This document shows, in pieces, positions 33,981 through 45,480 of a DNA stretch of 64,000 nucleotides. This DNA comes from Simmondsia chinensis (lineage: Eukaryota > Streptophyta > Magnoliopsida > Caryophyllales > Simmondsiaceae), in contig JAGTTD010000007.1 in the NCBI GenBank assembly GCA_018398585.1, positions 10,257,320-10,321,319 on the forward strand, read 5' to 3'. Under the pieces are notes generated by a model, which saw only the letters and a list, made by a program, of their open reading frames with translations, was not told the DNA's origin and did not search any database. The position numbers and the translations under genes are program-made. Position 1 is the stretch's first letter, and each line of letters begins with the position of its first letter.

Positions 33981-35468
33981 TCCGAAAACCAGTTTGGGTT
34001 CATACCTGGGAGATCAACAATGGAAGCCATCCACCTGTTAAGGCGAACAATAGAATAGTATAGGAAGAGACAAAAGGATCTCCACATGGTCTTCATTGAT
34101 TTGGAGAAGGCATAAGATAGAGTGCCAAGAGAGGTATTGTGGAGGGTGTTGAGTAGGAAAGGCATCCCAATGCCTTATATTCGGGCCATTAAGGACATGT
34201 ATGATGAGGCACATACTAATGTGTGCACAGGGGAAGGGGAGACAGACACTTTTCCTATTGCAGTTGGGGTGCACCAGGGTTCTTCCTTGAGTCCCTTTCT
34301 GTTCATTCTAGTGATGGATGAGCTCACTAGACACATCCTAGGAGAGGTACCTTGGTGTATGCTTTTTGCAGATGACATAGTTTTGGTAGGGGATTCCCGA
34401 GCGGACATAAATGAGAAGTTGGAATTGTGGAGAGGTGCTTTAGAATCTAAGGGTTTAAGGATTAGCAGATCTAAGATTGAGTACTTGGAATTCAAATTCG
34501 ATCATTCCACCACGATTAGCACAGAGGAGGTCAAGATCGAATTGGAGACCTTACCGAGTAAGGAAAGTTTCAAATACCTGGGATCCATGATACACCAGAA
34601 TGGCGAGGTGGATGAAGATGTCAACCACAGGATTAAAGTAGGCTGGCAAAAGTGGAGGATGGCATCCGGGGTGCTGTGTGATAGAAAGTTCCCGTTAAAG
34701 CTAAAGGGAAAATACTATAGGACGGTAGTAAGACCGGCTATGTTATATGGGGCAGAGTGTCAACCAATGAAACAGAATCAGACACGGAGGATGAAGGTAG
34801 CAGAGATAAGGATGCTGCGCTGGATCTGTGGCCACACAAGGAAGCATAGGATTAGGAACGATGTAATAAGAGGTAAACTGGGTGTAGCCTCGATCGAGGA
34901 TAAATTGCGGGAGCACCGCCTAAGATGGTTTGGATATGTTAGTAGGAGACTGACTACAGCTCCAGTCAGGAGGTGTAAACAGCTTCAGACGATGCTAGGT
35001 AGAAGAAGGAGGGGAAGGCCAAAGAGGAGTTGGCTGGAGACGATCCGTCACGACTTAACCCACCTCAACCTGAGAGAGGAGATGGCCTCAGATAGGGCAC
35101 GATGGAGGGCTAGCATAAGGGTAGCGGATGTGGCAGCGTAGAATAGGGAGACGAGCGACTTGTAGCTTAAGATTCCTAGGCAGTCATAGCCATATGTGGT
35201 GCACTTATATGCTGATTAGTTTATTCTCTGATAACTCGGCTGTTTTCTTGGCTGACATACATACTTAAATGCTTGCATGTCTATTTCCTTCATCCATTTG
35301 GCGATAAATTGATGGTTTTATTTGCAGGCGCTCTTGTACTTCAGGTTGGGGGGTCCTCGGAAATAGTCTCCTTTCCACTCGAAAGGGGTATGGCTGCGTA
35401 CATATACCCCTCCCAGACCTTGCTTTTGCGGGAGCCACGAGGCACTGGGATTGTTGTTGTTGTTGTTG
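33981..35468 (+). mobile_element. 5'-truncated RTE-type LINE 2
   Basis: It is inserted in the LTR with a target duplication TATGAGGTGGGGTT (33967-33980) and TATGAGGTTGGGTT (35469-35482). The other LTR (about 25228) gives the empty site. It begins inside RT (NQFGFIPGRSTMEAIHLLRR) and ends with the RTE 3' signature (TCCTCGGAAATAGTCTCC, GTATGGCTGCGTACATAT, GCGGGAGCCACGAGGCACTG) and (TTG)n. The endonuclease is missing. It truncates within about 60 bp of the same point as LINE 1. Confidence 0.93.
34122..35141 (+). pseudogene. RTE reverse-transcriptase C-terminal fragment
   Basis: This 339-codon open frame is the longest intact frame in the window. Motifs in order are [12 protein letters not shown] (residues 49-60), [10 protein letters not shown] with the catalytic FADD box (residues 81-90), [25 protein letters not shown], and a C-terminal domain with [10 protein letters not shown] and [11 protein letters not shown]. 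The upstream part (33981-34121) is in frame but has stops within IE-YRKRQ and EKA-DRVP. No endonuclease is present, so this is a dead but well-preserved 5' truncation. Retention of FADD and the near-identical target repeats suggest a relatively recent insertion. Confidence 0.92.
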
Positions 35469-35725
35469 TATGAGGTTGGGTTTGTTAGGATGAGCTGAAC
35501 TCAAGCTCTAGCTGCACGCCCGACTTGATATTCCCTGCAAGATCAAACGAACGGTTAGAGGGGCTCGTGGCGCAACCCACGGGGGACCCCTTCGACACTC
35601 AAGTCAATATCAATATTATGAAAATAGTAAATAAGGGCAAGAAATAAACAGACATAATAGATATAAAATACTTAGCCTGAGAGGTGATCGTAGGAGTGGA
35701 TCCACTTCAAGGAGGCGTGCAGCCG

Positions 35726-35766
<41 letters not shown>
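35726..35766. repeat. 41-base poly-C run
   Basis: Poly-C tract in the LTR, about twice as long as its partner at 25518-25537. Length may reflect expansion or sequencing uncertainty. Confidence 0.9.
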
Positions 35767-35769
<3 letters not shown>

Positions 35770-36387
35770 AGGGGAAGAATGCTTTTGGATGGGTATCCCT
35801 TTTTTAGATAAGTATCACTTTATCTTCGATTCTATCTTTTTTTACTTGTGTATAAGTATATTTTTCTACTTGGTGAATTGCGTTGATTTTGCCTCTACGG
35901 GGCGAATTGTGTTGATTTTGCCCCAACTTGGTGAATTGTGTTGATTTTGTCTCCACTGGGCAAATAGTGTTGATTTTGCCCCTACTAGGTGAATAGTGTT
36001 GATTTTGCTTTAATTTTTGTCCAAATAGTTGTCTGTATAACATACTCACCCCTCTACAGTAGTAAGTTGCTCAATTATAGTTTACCAACAATATCCACAG
36101 GGAATGGGAATAAAGTTTGATTCAATGATTATCGAGTAGTTAAAATTGGGTTTTGTTGAAGATATTAACTAAATTTGCAAAATTAAAGAACGAAAGAAAT
36201 TGTCAAATCGATCAAAATTAGTATAGGGTATGAATTAGGGTTAGTTTAAATTGGATCCCATCATTGTATTTTATCATGACAATGACTTTTTAAGGTTTAG
36301 GCTACAAGCTCTAAACCTAGATTAACATTAAACTAGGGCTTAGATTAATGAACTAGTCTAAGGGCATAACCCGTCTTATCACTTTAA

Positions 36388-37131
36388 GGCTCCGTTTGTT
36401 TCAAAGGAAGTACTTTTTCCTAGGAAATCGTTTTCCTTTGGAAAAGATTTTCCATGAAAAATGCTATTCCTATTATGGTTTTTGGTTGTTTGTTTCAATG
36501 GAAAACATGTTTTTCACATTTTTGATATTCTTTGTTTATTTTGAAGGAATAATCTTCTAACAATCAGCTTATACCCAGTTATCGGACAAATAAGTAGCAA
36601 TATAATATATTCGAAATTATCTAACTTCGTGTGGTTTTGTGAAATTATTATTAAGATACTTTGAGGTTTGAATAGTTATTATATATCTTGACATCTGAAT
36701 GTCTATAATGACGTACCCTAAGTTGAACATTTTATCATTCAAGTACCATAAATAAAAATTTGATGAGTTTTTATAAGAATCTGACCAAATATAAAAGTGT
36801 TTATACTATATAATTACGATAATATTTACAAGTCATGGCATTGTTTTTAGCAAATTGTGATTAAAAATTTCATCGTATATTGATGTAAACTACCTATACA
36901 TGGCCAAAATTATATACCGTGTTAGCATCTTTTAGCAAACATTCTAATGAGAATACTTATATATTGTTGGAATCATGTTTTTGGATCACTCGGAATGATG
37001 ACTTTTCCTCTTTTAAAAGGGAAGCCATTTTCCCCTATTTGAGGGAAAAGGTCACCAAACTTTAGCCAAACAACAGAAAAGGAGAAAACCACTTTCTAGA
37101 ATGTGGTTTTTCCCCTAAAACAAATGGAGCC
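36388..37131. mobile_element. PIF/Harbinger-like MITE
   Basis: This 744-bp non-coding element has inverted ends GGCTCCGTTTGTTT and AAACAAATGGAGCC (one mismatch over 14 bp, similarity extending to about 25 bp). It is flanked by TAA on both sides (36385-36387 and 37132-37134), the 3-bp target size of PIF/Harbinger. Block P copy 2 near 55250 lacks it. Confidence 0.88.
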
Positions 37132-37310
37132 TAAGTGTAGCATGGATTATCTCAATATCACTACGAAATTACACTTAATTTCATGTTAAACCTCAATTAA
37201 TATTTAAGTTAGGGTTTAGAGTAATGAACTAGTCTAAGGGCATAACCTATCTATCACAGCTGGTATACCATGGATTATCTCAATAGTACTAATAAATTCC
37301 TTTCTTAATT

Positions 37311-38502
37311 TGTACTATATATTAATTTGAAGTTTCCCCTCTCAAAAGCCTCCAATTGCCCATTCTTGAATTTCTAAGCCATCACTTCTCCTTCTCCTAT
37401 CTTAAGCCTCTACTCCTACATTTATGAATTTTTAAGTCATTATCTTCTTCACAATGATAGGAAGAGCCGACATTGAAGGATCAAAAAGCACCGTCGCTAT
37501 AAACGCTTGCCTAACAAATGCTAACAAATTTAGAACACAATTTTACAGGAAACACATATGAAATTATGTGCACGCATTACAAGTTTAGACATGAGGAACG
37601 GCACAACTTACATGGCATGCCAAAATTGTAAAAAAAAAATTGTCACATGAGTTAATGGCCAGTACCACTACAATAAGTGCTCCAATAATAATGCCATTTG
37701 GAAAAAAAAATGTATTCAAATTTACTAAATAAAGATGCACGTAGTATAATATATTAACTTTCGTATTTTGCACAACAAATTACATATCAAGTTTGTTGTT
37801 CGAGACTGATAGAACTAAAATGAAAATAACAATATTCGACAAACAGGCAGAATACTTAACCAAGAGCACAGTTGAACACTTTGACATGATAGCAGCATAG
37901 GTATGCATATAAATCATCTACAACAAAAACAAATGAACCATATGATACTAAGATGATGCTTATCGATACAAGAATATGGACAATACTTGTTGTCCTGCTA
38001 CTTAGACAAATTAGTAGGATGCAGTTGGATATTTATCATCAAACCTCCACTAAATGGGAACGAAGACAACCCAAACGTGGTGTTCATCACAGAGGTCCAT
38101 TGGGAAAAAGAATGTCATTACATGAAGATTAAATAATAACCAATTACACTATTGCATTACGAATAGCATACAACAAATAGGACTGATGTACTAAATATCG
38201 AGGTAAATAACAAATCGTGCTTTATTAATTTAAAGGAAAATGTTGGGATCTAATAACACCATACTTTCATTGTAGGAGACCAAAGAAAATTGAAGGACGC
38301 AATAATTAAGGCAAATACGACAATAAGCTAATTTGGCATTATATTTCTTATCTTTTGTAAAAAAAGTTGCATACTTACTATAGTGTGCATTTTGTACAAC
38401 TTACATAGCATTTGTTTTGGTCAACGCACATTTTCACAACTAAACAAAAAATGTACACTGCACATACTACCCGTGCATCACACGGGAAAAATATAATTCT
38501 AG
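37311..38502 (+). mobile_element. non-autonomous Helitron
   Basis: The 3' end is textbook: a hairpin CCCGTG-CATCA-CACGGG (38470-38486), a 12-nt spacer, then CTAG at 38499-38502 followed by host T. The 5' end is placed near 37311 (TGTACTATATATTAATTTG), where similarity with block P copy 2 is lost. The expected TC appears as TG. P copy 2 (about 55316) has no insert. No Rep/helicase frame is present, and no captured gene was recognised inside. Confidence 0.85.
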
Positions 38503-39763
38503 TTAAATGTTAATTTATATAAAAGATTGTGTTTAGGGTTAGGTACAACCTTAACCCTAACCACTCATGAAAAACTTGTTATACAATGGTCTAGGCTACA
38601 AGCACAAGACAATACACAAATAAATTAGTAAATTAAATCATGGCCACAAGCACATGAAAGAAAAACCAATCTAAAATATAAAATTCCTCACAGAGGTACC
38701 AAAAATAGTATAATAACAGTCATTATCAAAAATAAAATATAAATTTGGGATTCGGAAGGCTACTCATCCTTCACCCCTAAACTATGAGTCTACTTCTCCA
38801 TAGGAGTTTTATACATCACAAAATCAAAAGATACAAGTGAAAAAAACTTATAGATTGATGACTCCCTCGATCAATTTTGACGTGACTCTTACTTTAGGCC
38901 CCAGTACTCGGACCACTTGCACTTTGTCCTTTAAGAAAATCTCCGTATCTTTTAGCGGCTTAAGAAGGAGGAGAAGAGAGAATAGGGTAAAAAAATTGGA
39001 AAAATTAAGTCTCGCCCTCCCTTTATAAAGAGGTGCGTCTTTTTTTGAAGCACGCATAGTTAACTTAAAATGTGCGTAACTTTTGATGAGTAAGGAGTTA
39101 CAAGCCAAATTATATATTAAATCGAAGCTCTCGAAAAGATCTACAGGATCCAGGGGTATCGTCAGTGGAATTAGATATTATGGGGTCATGAATGCTCTTC
39201 TATTAAAATTTTGCTTGTTTTAAGTTAGATTGATTGCCGAAATGCATGGCGATCGATCCGTGCACCTAAGGGTAGACTTTTCTTGGCTAAATCTTGACTC
39301 AATTGGTCTTTTTCTCACACGTAGTAGGGTTTCTCAATATAGCCTTCAAATATGCTTAAATTATTTTTAATTTCACCACTTTTGAACTCTTGTTTGTTCC
39401 AATATACTCCAAGCCTAAATGTACCTAGATAGTAATAAAACGCACATATAATAGTTGAATATGTTACGGGAATTAGAGACTTTTTTATTTCTATTTTTTA
39501 TTTTTGAAAATTAAAAACTTTTCTTATTTTTGAATTTTTATTTTCAATTTTTGCTTAAATAGCAAAAAGCTAATAACAAAAGTTGAAAAACAGAAATAAT
39601 TATTGTCTCAAATCATGTAATTTCTCATAAGATAAAAGATACAAAGAAAATTGGCCTTTAACTTCTTCAATGCCCATTCATTGTGCATGTACACTGTGAA
39701 TGGAAGTATTGGTTAAACAAAAGGAGAGACCGACAAAGAAATCAAGCAGATTGCTTGGTGAAA

Positions 39764-40034
39764 TTGTTTGTTTGATTGTATGTGGTATTATTGCGCTTTT
39801 GTTGCTTTTTCTGCTGCTTATTGCTCTATGGTGCTGTTTACTTTTTTTTAACTTAAATTTTACTTTTTACCTTTTTTAAATTTTTTATTTTTTAAAATTG
39901 AGGGCTCATGGGCACAACCTCCCTTTAATGTAGGACCCTAAAAGGGCAAGGCTGAGTACATCCCACCCCCCATGGAGACCCTGCTCAGGCGGGAGCCCTT
40001 CGGGCACTATGTTTGTTATTGTTGTTGTTGCAGC
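39764..40034 (+). mobile_element. TTG-tailed SINE in U2
   Basis: This is the clearest copy of the U-unit SINE. It lies between GCTTGGTGAAATTG and CAGCTTGGTGAAAAG. The 3' half carries GGGCAAGGCTGAGTACATC, GGCGGGAGCCC, GGCACTATG and a TTGTTGTTG tail, the same signature as the RTE LINEs. The 5' half is T-rich and I cannot recognise a tRNA head. Confidence 0.72.
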
Positions 40035-41198
40035 TTGGTGAAAAGCCAACATGCAATATATAATAAACTGACAACTAATATTATTTTGTATGCGTATTAA
40101 CAAGTGAACAATAACATCTTACCTCTACATAGACCGCTGAAGCAAATCTATTATACAACATCATAAAAATAATGTTTCTCAAAATTAAGATACACCATAC
40201 AGAAGTACTATAATGTACTATGCGCTTTTAATTAGGATTATTTTGATTTCAAATAATGACATTGTGAATTAAAGTTATTTGAAATGAAAGTATCAACCAT
40301 ATATCAGGCATGGAAAAATTGGGACCTAAATTTTATTATGTTTTAATTTACGATCATTTGCATCAAAGGGTTTTGTACCTTGTCCATTGTGTCAATTAGT
40401 ATTTGTTCTTTTAATAGTGTCAATTTGATCCTTAGGATAAATTTATGTTAAGTTTTTAATAAAATTTTTAATAAATCAATCATGGGTTAGGTTAAATTGA
40501 CTTAATGGGGCGGACTTTATAGCAGGTTACTTACATCTAACATGATTGTGTCATTAATAATTGTGTTAATAATAAAAATTTAATTTGACCAAAGGACTAA
40601 ATTGATAGAACATGGATTGTAAAGAGTTTAAATTGGCATAATCAAAAGTATAAAAATGAATTTGATACAATGAGAAAAATAAAGAGACATTTTTGGTTTA
40701 AATAACCTTTTAATTTTGTTATCCTTTTTTTCATTTTGTAAGTATACATATCTATGAGAAGGGCGGAGCCTAGGAGTGAGAAAATAATGAAAGAATGGGG
40801 TAGAGAGAGAGAGAAAGAGAGAGAAAAGATTCTACATGTAAAATAATTTAATAATAAAAGGGTAAATTATATCTTAGTAACCTGAGGTTTAATGTATTAA
40901 TTTTTCAGCCAATAAAATTACCTGTATTTAATAAAATACTCTAAACAACAATATGAAAGAGTGAAAGTGGGGCTTATTTTACACCCTTTCAAATCGCTAT
41001 TTGCATTATTTATTGAATTCATGGAACTTTTTGGATGAAAAAAATTATTTAATAACGTTTATGTACTAAAATTAAAACACCGAACTTTGGACACTAAAAT
41101 GTAATTTACCCATAATAAAAAGAGAAAAAAGAAAAATAAAATGGACAAAGCATGAGTAGACGTCAACATTTCACCATGCTAGACCCCCTTTCTTTTTC

Positions 41199-41205
41199 TA
41201 TAAAA
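41199..41205 (+). promoter_or_regulatory. TATA box of the trihelix-like unit U2
   Basis: TATAAAA lies 124 bp before the ATG at 41323. It is conserved in U3 (52805-52811) and degraded in U1. No transcription evidence is available. Confidence 0.55.
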
Positions 41206-41322
41206 CCCTACTAGCACCCCCTCGCCAACCCCCCTTCCCCCAATGGAAAATGAATTGAATTTCAACTTCGATTACCATTGCGAATTCTAATTTTCATTTC
41301 TTGCCAAACATTTTCAATTTTA

Positions 41323-41499
41323 ATGGCAGGAGCTAGAGTAGGAAGGCCCTTAATTCTGGGCATTGGTGGCAACAGTGGTGGTGGAAAAAGGTGGCCATGA
41401 GATGAGACAAAGGCTTTGCAGCAAATATGTTATGAAATGGAAGTGATTTATCTTAAATCTAAAAGATTCATTGGTCTCTTATGGGAAGGGATATCAAAG
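41323..41499 (+). pseudogene. trihelix-like first exon, unit U2
   Basis: The frame from ATG reads MAGARVGRPLILGIGG, NSGGGKRWP, then an in-frame stop where R is expected. It continues DETKALQQICYEMEV and FIGLLWEGISK before a GT donor at 41500. The LLWEG part matches the GPLWE segment that follows the first helix in GT-2-type trihelix proteins, giving the longest stretch of domain similarity among the units. The stop makes the copy non-functional. Confidence 0.7.
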
Positions 41500-41781
41500 G
41501 TAATAGAAATTTGGATCATGCAAGCTTTTTCTTCTCACCGCATGTAGAAATGAAAGTTAATTATATTAGAAGACTAGAATATTACATGATCATATCATAT
41601 CCTAGGATATTATATGATATCTTAGAATATGATATGAGATGATTCTACAAATCATCCAATTATTTCTTTGATTCATTTTTCCCTTATTATAATTTGCCTT
41701 CCCCTAAAAATTGGGATTATTGTATACTCTCTTCCATCAAGTCTAGATCAATAATACTTTAGCTTCTTTATATTTTTCACA

Positions 41782-41793
41782 TGGTATCAGAGC
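41782..41793 (+). promoter_or_regulatory. tRNA-iMet primer-binding site
   Basis: TGGTATCAGAGC directly abuts the 5' LTR. A tRNA-like box B (GGGTTCGAATCTC) follows at about 41813-41825, as in many plant copia leaders. Confidence 0.9.
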
Positions 41794-41929
41794 CTTGTTG
41801 ACCAAGAGGTCACGGGTTCGAATCTCAACAGCCCCCACGTTCAATAATAAAAATGATTTAAGCACAAGGTATGAGGTGGGGTTGTACATTATCCAAACTT
41901 CAAGCCCAATTGACATTTGCTTGAGGGGG

Positions 41930-42050
41930 CATGTTAGAATATAAAAATATTCCTGGGGCCTTCACCCATTAGCTTAAACTTTTGGGCTAGTTGGTTCCTT
42001 GACATATTAGAATATAAAACTATTCCTGGGGCCTTCACGCATAGGACAAG
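41930..42050. repeat. short tandem LTR-like fragment
   Basis: GCTTGAGGGGGCATGTTAG looks like a purine tract plus LTR start of another element. The following TTAGAATATAAAA...TTCCTGGGGCC segment of about 70 bp occurs twice in tandem (about 41935 and 42008). It is probably a second nested element reduced to its edge. Confidence 0.5.
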
Positions 42051-42189
42051 TGATCATGCGGCTGGTCGGGTGCTCATGCTCACACGGGTCAACTTTGGCA
42101 TAATCGATTAGGCCACTTAGGCAGTAATTTTTTGCGAATTCTTTGTAATCGCAACTCATTCCGATTAATAAAGATCGGAATTTTTGTCA

Positions 42190-43060
42190 AACTTGTTGCA
42201 TTGGTAAATCTCAGCGTCCTCCTTTTATGTGTGCTATACACACTGCTACTACACCACTTCAACTAATTCACTCAGATACATGGCAAGGCCCCATATTTTC
42301 TAATTCACAAAACAAGCATTATGTTATATTCATTGATGACTACTCTCGATGCACTTGACTTTACCCCATGAAACAAAAATCGGGTGTTTTTGAAATTTTC
42401 AAAACCTTTAAAACACTTGTGGAAAATCAATTTAATGCAAAAATAAACATTTTTCAAAGTGATGGCGAAGGAGAATTTGATCACCGTGGTATGAACAACC
42501 TGTGTAAACAACTTGGCATTACTTTTGCTTATCGTGTCCTAATACTCCACAACAAAATGGAGTGGCGGAACAAAAGTATCAACACTTGGTTGGGATGGCA
42601 TGAACTCTCCTTTTACAATCTAAACTGCCGTATGAATTTTGGGATGACTCTATTTGTACGGCCTGTTTTACAATAAATCACCTACCAGCACCCCTCTTGC
42701 ACAATGTCTCACCTTTGAAAAAACTTTTTCAAAAACTGCCTAACTACTCCCGATTTCATGTTTTCGGTTGTGCTTGCTATCTGAATCTCACTGGTCGTGC
42801 CCCGCATGAACTTGCACCACGCTCCACATCGTGTATTTTTTTAGGTTATGTTGCTCGGTTCAAAGGTTATCGCTGTTTTGACCCCACAACTAGACGAATT
42901 CACATTAGTAGGCATATAGTTTTTGATGAACATAGGTTCCCCTACCCAGACTTTGCCTCGCTCAACTCATCAACCCAAAACCATGAGACCCTTGCCCCTA
43001 TTATAACAATCTCTCATGTAGTACCCACATCTGATGGTCAAACAACCACAGGTTAGGGAT
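42190..43060 (+). pseudogene. copia integrase remnant
   Basis: The frames read SQRPPFMCAI, PLQLIHSDTWQGP, HYVIFIDDYSR, IFQSDGEGEFD and, in 42697-43056, FHVFGCACYLNLTGRAPHEL, STSCIFLGYVARFKGYRCFD and HIVFDEHRFPYPDF. These are the catalytic core and C-terminal domain of copia integrase. Two frameshifts and a stop split it, and the GKGEF-like segment has lost part of its usual motif. Confidence 0.85.
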
Positions 43061-43203
43061 CACTACAGCCCCAACCGATAGCTACGTTACTGTCTGTCGG
43101 GACCGCTCCACAGTCCTTCGCTGTCCCTACTGCTACTGTAGTACCAATCGACACGCCTGAACCCTTGGAGACACCCTCCCTCGAGCCCCCAGCGCCACCC
43201 AAC

Positions 43204-43777
43204 TAGACATGGCAAATTCAACCCGACCTCAAAAATTGACCTGAAAAACCCATAAACCAACCTGACCTGAACCGAAAATATGTCATAGATAATGGAACCC
43301 AAAACTGAAATGACCCAACTTGCAACTAACCCAACCCGTTCTTTGCCTGGCCTGAAAAATAACCCAATACCAATTTGACCCGACCCGACCCACCATTGAC
43401 CTGAACCAACCCGAACCCCAACCCGACCTAAAATATAATATAATAAGTATATTGATAAAAATATAAATTATGTGGCATAATATAAACTTTTAGAGCGGGT
43501 TCATACCACTAAGGTACTAAATAGTAGGATTATGAAGACTTGAAACCTGCACAACCTGACCCAAGATTGACCCGAACCCGAGACTACTCGCAATTAAAGT
43601 TAACCCCAAAATAGCTTGATACAGACCCAACCCGCCCCCGTACAAACTCGAAAGTGACACGAGCATGAATGGGTTGACTAGAGCCTGACCTGGCCTGAGT
43701 TTATTATAAACCCGAAATGACCCAAACTCGAATGGGTTCATCCGAACCTAACCCAAATGACCTAATTTCCACCTCTA
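43204..43777. mobile_element. hAT-like MITE nested in copia
   Basis: This 574-bp element has inverted ends TAGACATGGCAAATT and AATTTCCACCTCTA. The 8-bp target repeats CACCCAAC (43196-43203) and CATCCGAC (43778-43785) match at six of eight positions. The interior is rich in CCCGACC/CCGAACC motifs and is non-coding. Confidence 0.82.
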
Positions 43778-44079
43778 CATCCGACCATAACTCGAGCCTA
43801 CCCATAACCAACAGCAACCTATCCAACCTAGAAACGACCCTGGTAGTCTCACCAGCACCTGACCAGCTGTAGGATCACTCGTCCTGTGCACCCTCCACAG
43901 CCCTTGCAACACCTTCCAACACTCACCATATGTGCACTCACCGTAAAGATGGTATTCATAAACCAAAATATCCCTTATCTCTTTCATCCATCATTGTTGT
44001 CTAAGAACCAACCTATTACTCTGAGGCTGCCAAAAATCCCAAATGGCAAGAAGCTATGGTTGATTAATTCAACACTTTA

Positions 44080-45480
44080 ATACTAAATTACACTTGGGAC
44101 CATGTCCCATATAACCCAACCATAAATATTATAGGAAGTACATGAAAATTTCGAGCAAATATAAAGCGGATGGTTTAGTTGATCATTTTAAATCCCGCTT
44201 GGTCACTCAAGGGTTCCATCAACGTGAGGGCATTGACTTCAAGGAAACTTTGAGTTATGTTGTCAAGCCTTTGACTATCCGGTTTATACTTTCACTTGCT
44301 ATTACCCATGCATGGCCCATTTGTCAACTTGATGTCAAAAATGCATTTCTACATGGTCATCTTCAGAAGGAGGTTTGCATGCATCAACCACAAGGGTTTA
44401 TACACCCAAAATTCCCCAATCATGTGTGTCGACTGTGGAAGGCTCTCTATGGCCTTAAGTAGGCTCTCCGAGCTTGGTTCGAAAGGTTTAGTGAATTTCT
44501 GTTTAGCATTGGCTTCACTTGTAGTAAAGCCGACCCCTCCCTTTTTCTTCGTCGCACCCCCACTGATCTAACGTGCCTATTACTTTATTTTGATGATATC
44601 ATTTTCATAGGTACCCACACTCATACCATGGATACACTTATCAAACCCTATCTGCACAATTTGCAATGAAAAATCATGGCACAGTTCATTATTTCCTAGG
44701 TATTGAGGCAAACGTGACCAAAACGGCCGTTCCTGTCACAACATAAATACACCATAGACCTTCTTACCCGACTCAACATGCACCATACTAAGCCCATAAA
44801 AACACCCCTATCAACCCGTACGCATTTATTCTTAATTGAGGGTGATTTGCTATCAAATCCAAAGAGTATAGAAGTGCGGTAGATAGAATTCAGTATCTTA
44901 CTAAGACCCATCAAAATATTTGTTATGCTATTCACCTTGTCTCTCAGTTTATGCATGCCCCTAGAACAAGTCACTGGCAGGCTGTCAAGCGCATCCTTCG
45001 CTACATCAAGGGCACTCCCCGCCACGGCCTCACGATACTTCCAGGTTCATGAACGATTATTATGGCTTACGCTGATGCCGACCAGGGTGGATGTCCTGAC
45101 ACTCACCGATCAACCACGTGATATGCACTCTTCTTTGGTCCTATCCTCATATCTTGAAGAGCAAAGAAACAAATCACCGTGTAAAAATCTACAAGAGAAT
45201 CTGAGTGTCGTGCTGTCACTCAAGCCGTTGCTAAAAGTGATTGGGCTTGTTATGTCATAATGGACTTGGCCTAAAACACACAGGACCAATCATAGTCTAC
45301 TGTGACAATGTTTCTGCCTATTTTTTAGCCGCTAACGTAGTGTCCAATGACAAAAGCAAACATGTTGACGTTGACTATCGCTATGTAAGAGAGAAAGTGT
45401 TAAAAGATGATCTCTAGGTTCGATACATGCCAACCGCAAAACAAATTGCTGACATTTTTAGAAAAAGGTCTCTCCACATA
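44080..45480 (+). pseudogene. copia RT-RNase H remnant
   Basis: The frames contain SRLVTQGFHQREGIDF, RFILSLAITHAWPICQLDVK, NAFLHGHLQKEV and VCRLWKALYGLK (44142-44462), the first half of copia RT. Broken segments follow through YFDDII-like sequence near 44590 and RNase H (VYCDNVSAYFLAAN, KHVDVDYRYVREKV) near 45290-45400. Many frameshifts are present. Confidence 0.85.

Larger units (their letters stand above)
25175..36090 (-). mobile_element. large LTR element with minisatellites and nested debris
   Basis: LTRs are at 25175-25876 and 33917-36090; the second is enlarged by an RTE LINE. Both begin near TGTTTGTGAT (mutated to GGCTTGTGAT on the left) and end TTTACTAACA or TTTACCAACA. Flanking GTATC (25170-25174) and ATATC (36091-36095) are a plausible 5-bp target duplication. 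The minus-strand primer site at 33914-33898 and the purine tract next to 25877 set the orientation. No minus-strand gag or pol was recognised. The interior is non-coding DNA with three tandem arrays plus plus-strand copia and gypsy fragments, so this is probably a non-autonomous element. Confidence 0.82.
33917..36090 (-). repeat. 5' LTR of the large element, split by a LINE
   Basis: Matches 25175-25876 in two parts, 33917-33980 and 35469-36090. Its poly-C run is 41 bases (35726-35766), compared with 20 in the other LTR. Confidence 0.87.
36091..39430. repeat. block P, copy 1
   Basis: This block precedes unit U2. It is homologous to 55197-56260, which precedes U5. Shared landmarks are GAGTAATGAACTAGTCTAAG, GCATGGATTATCTCAAT, CCTTCACCCCTAAACTA and TATCGTCAGTGGAATTAGA. 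This copy is enlarged by a Harbinger-like MITE (36388-37131) and a Helitron (37311-38502). No conserved protein frame was found. It may be part of an unidentified LTR element. Confidence 0.7.

Noticed and set aside
35684..35944. Proline-rich ORF
   Set aside because: It is a translation of the poly-C run in the LTR.
41782..41830. A tRNA gene by its box B (GGGTTCGAATC)
   Set aside because: It is the primer site and leader of a copia element. No cloverleaf was found.
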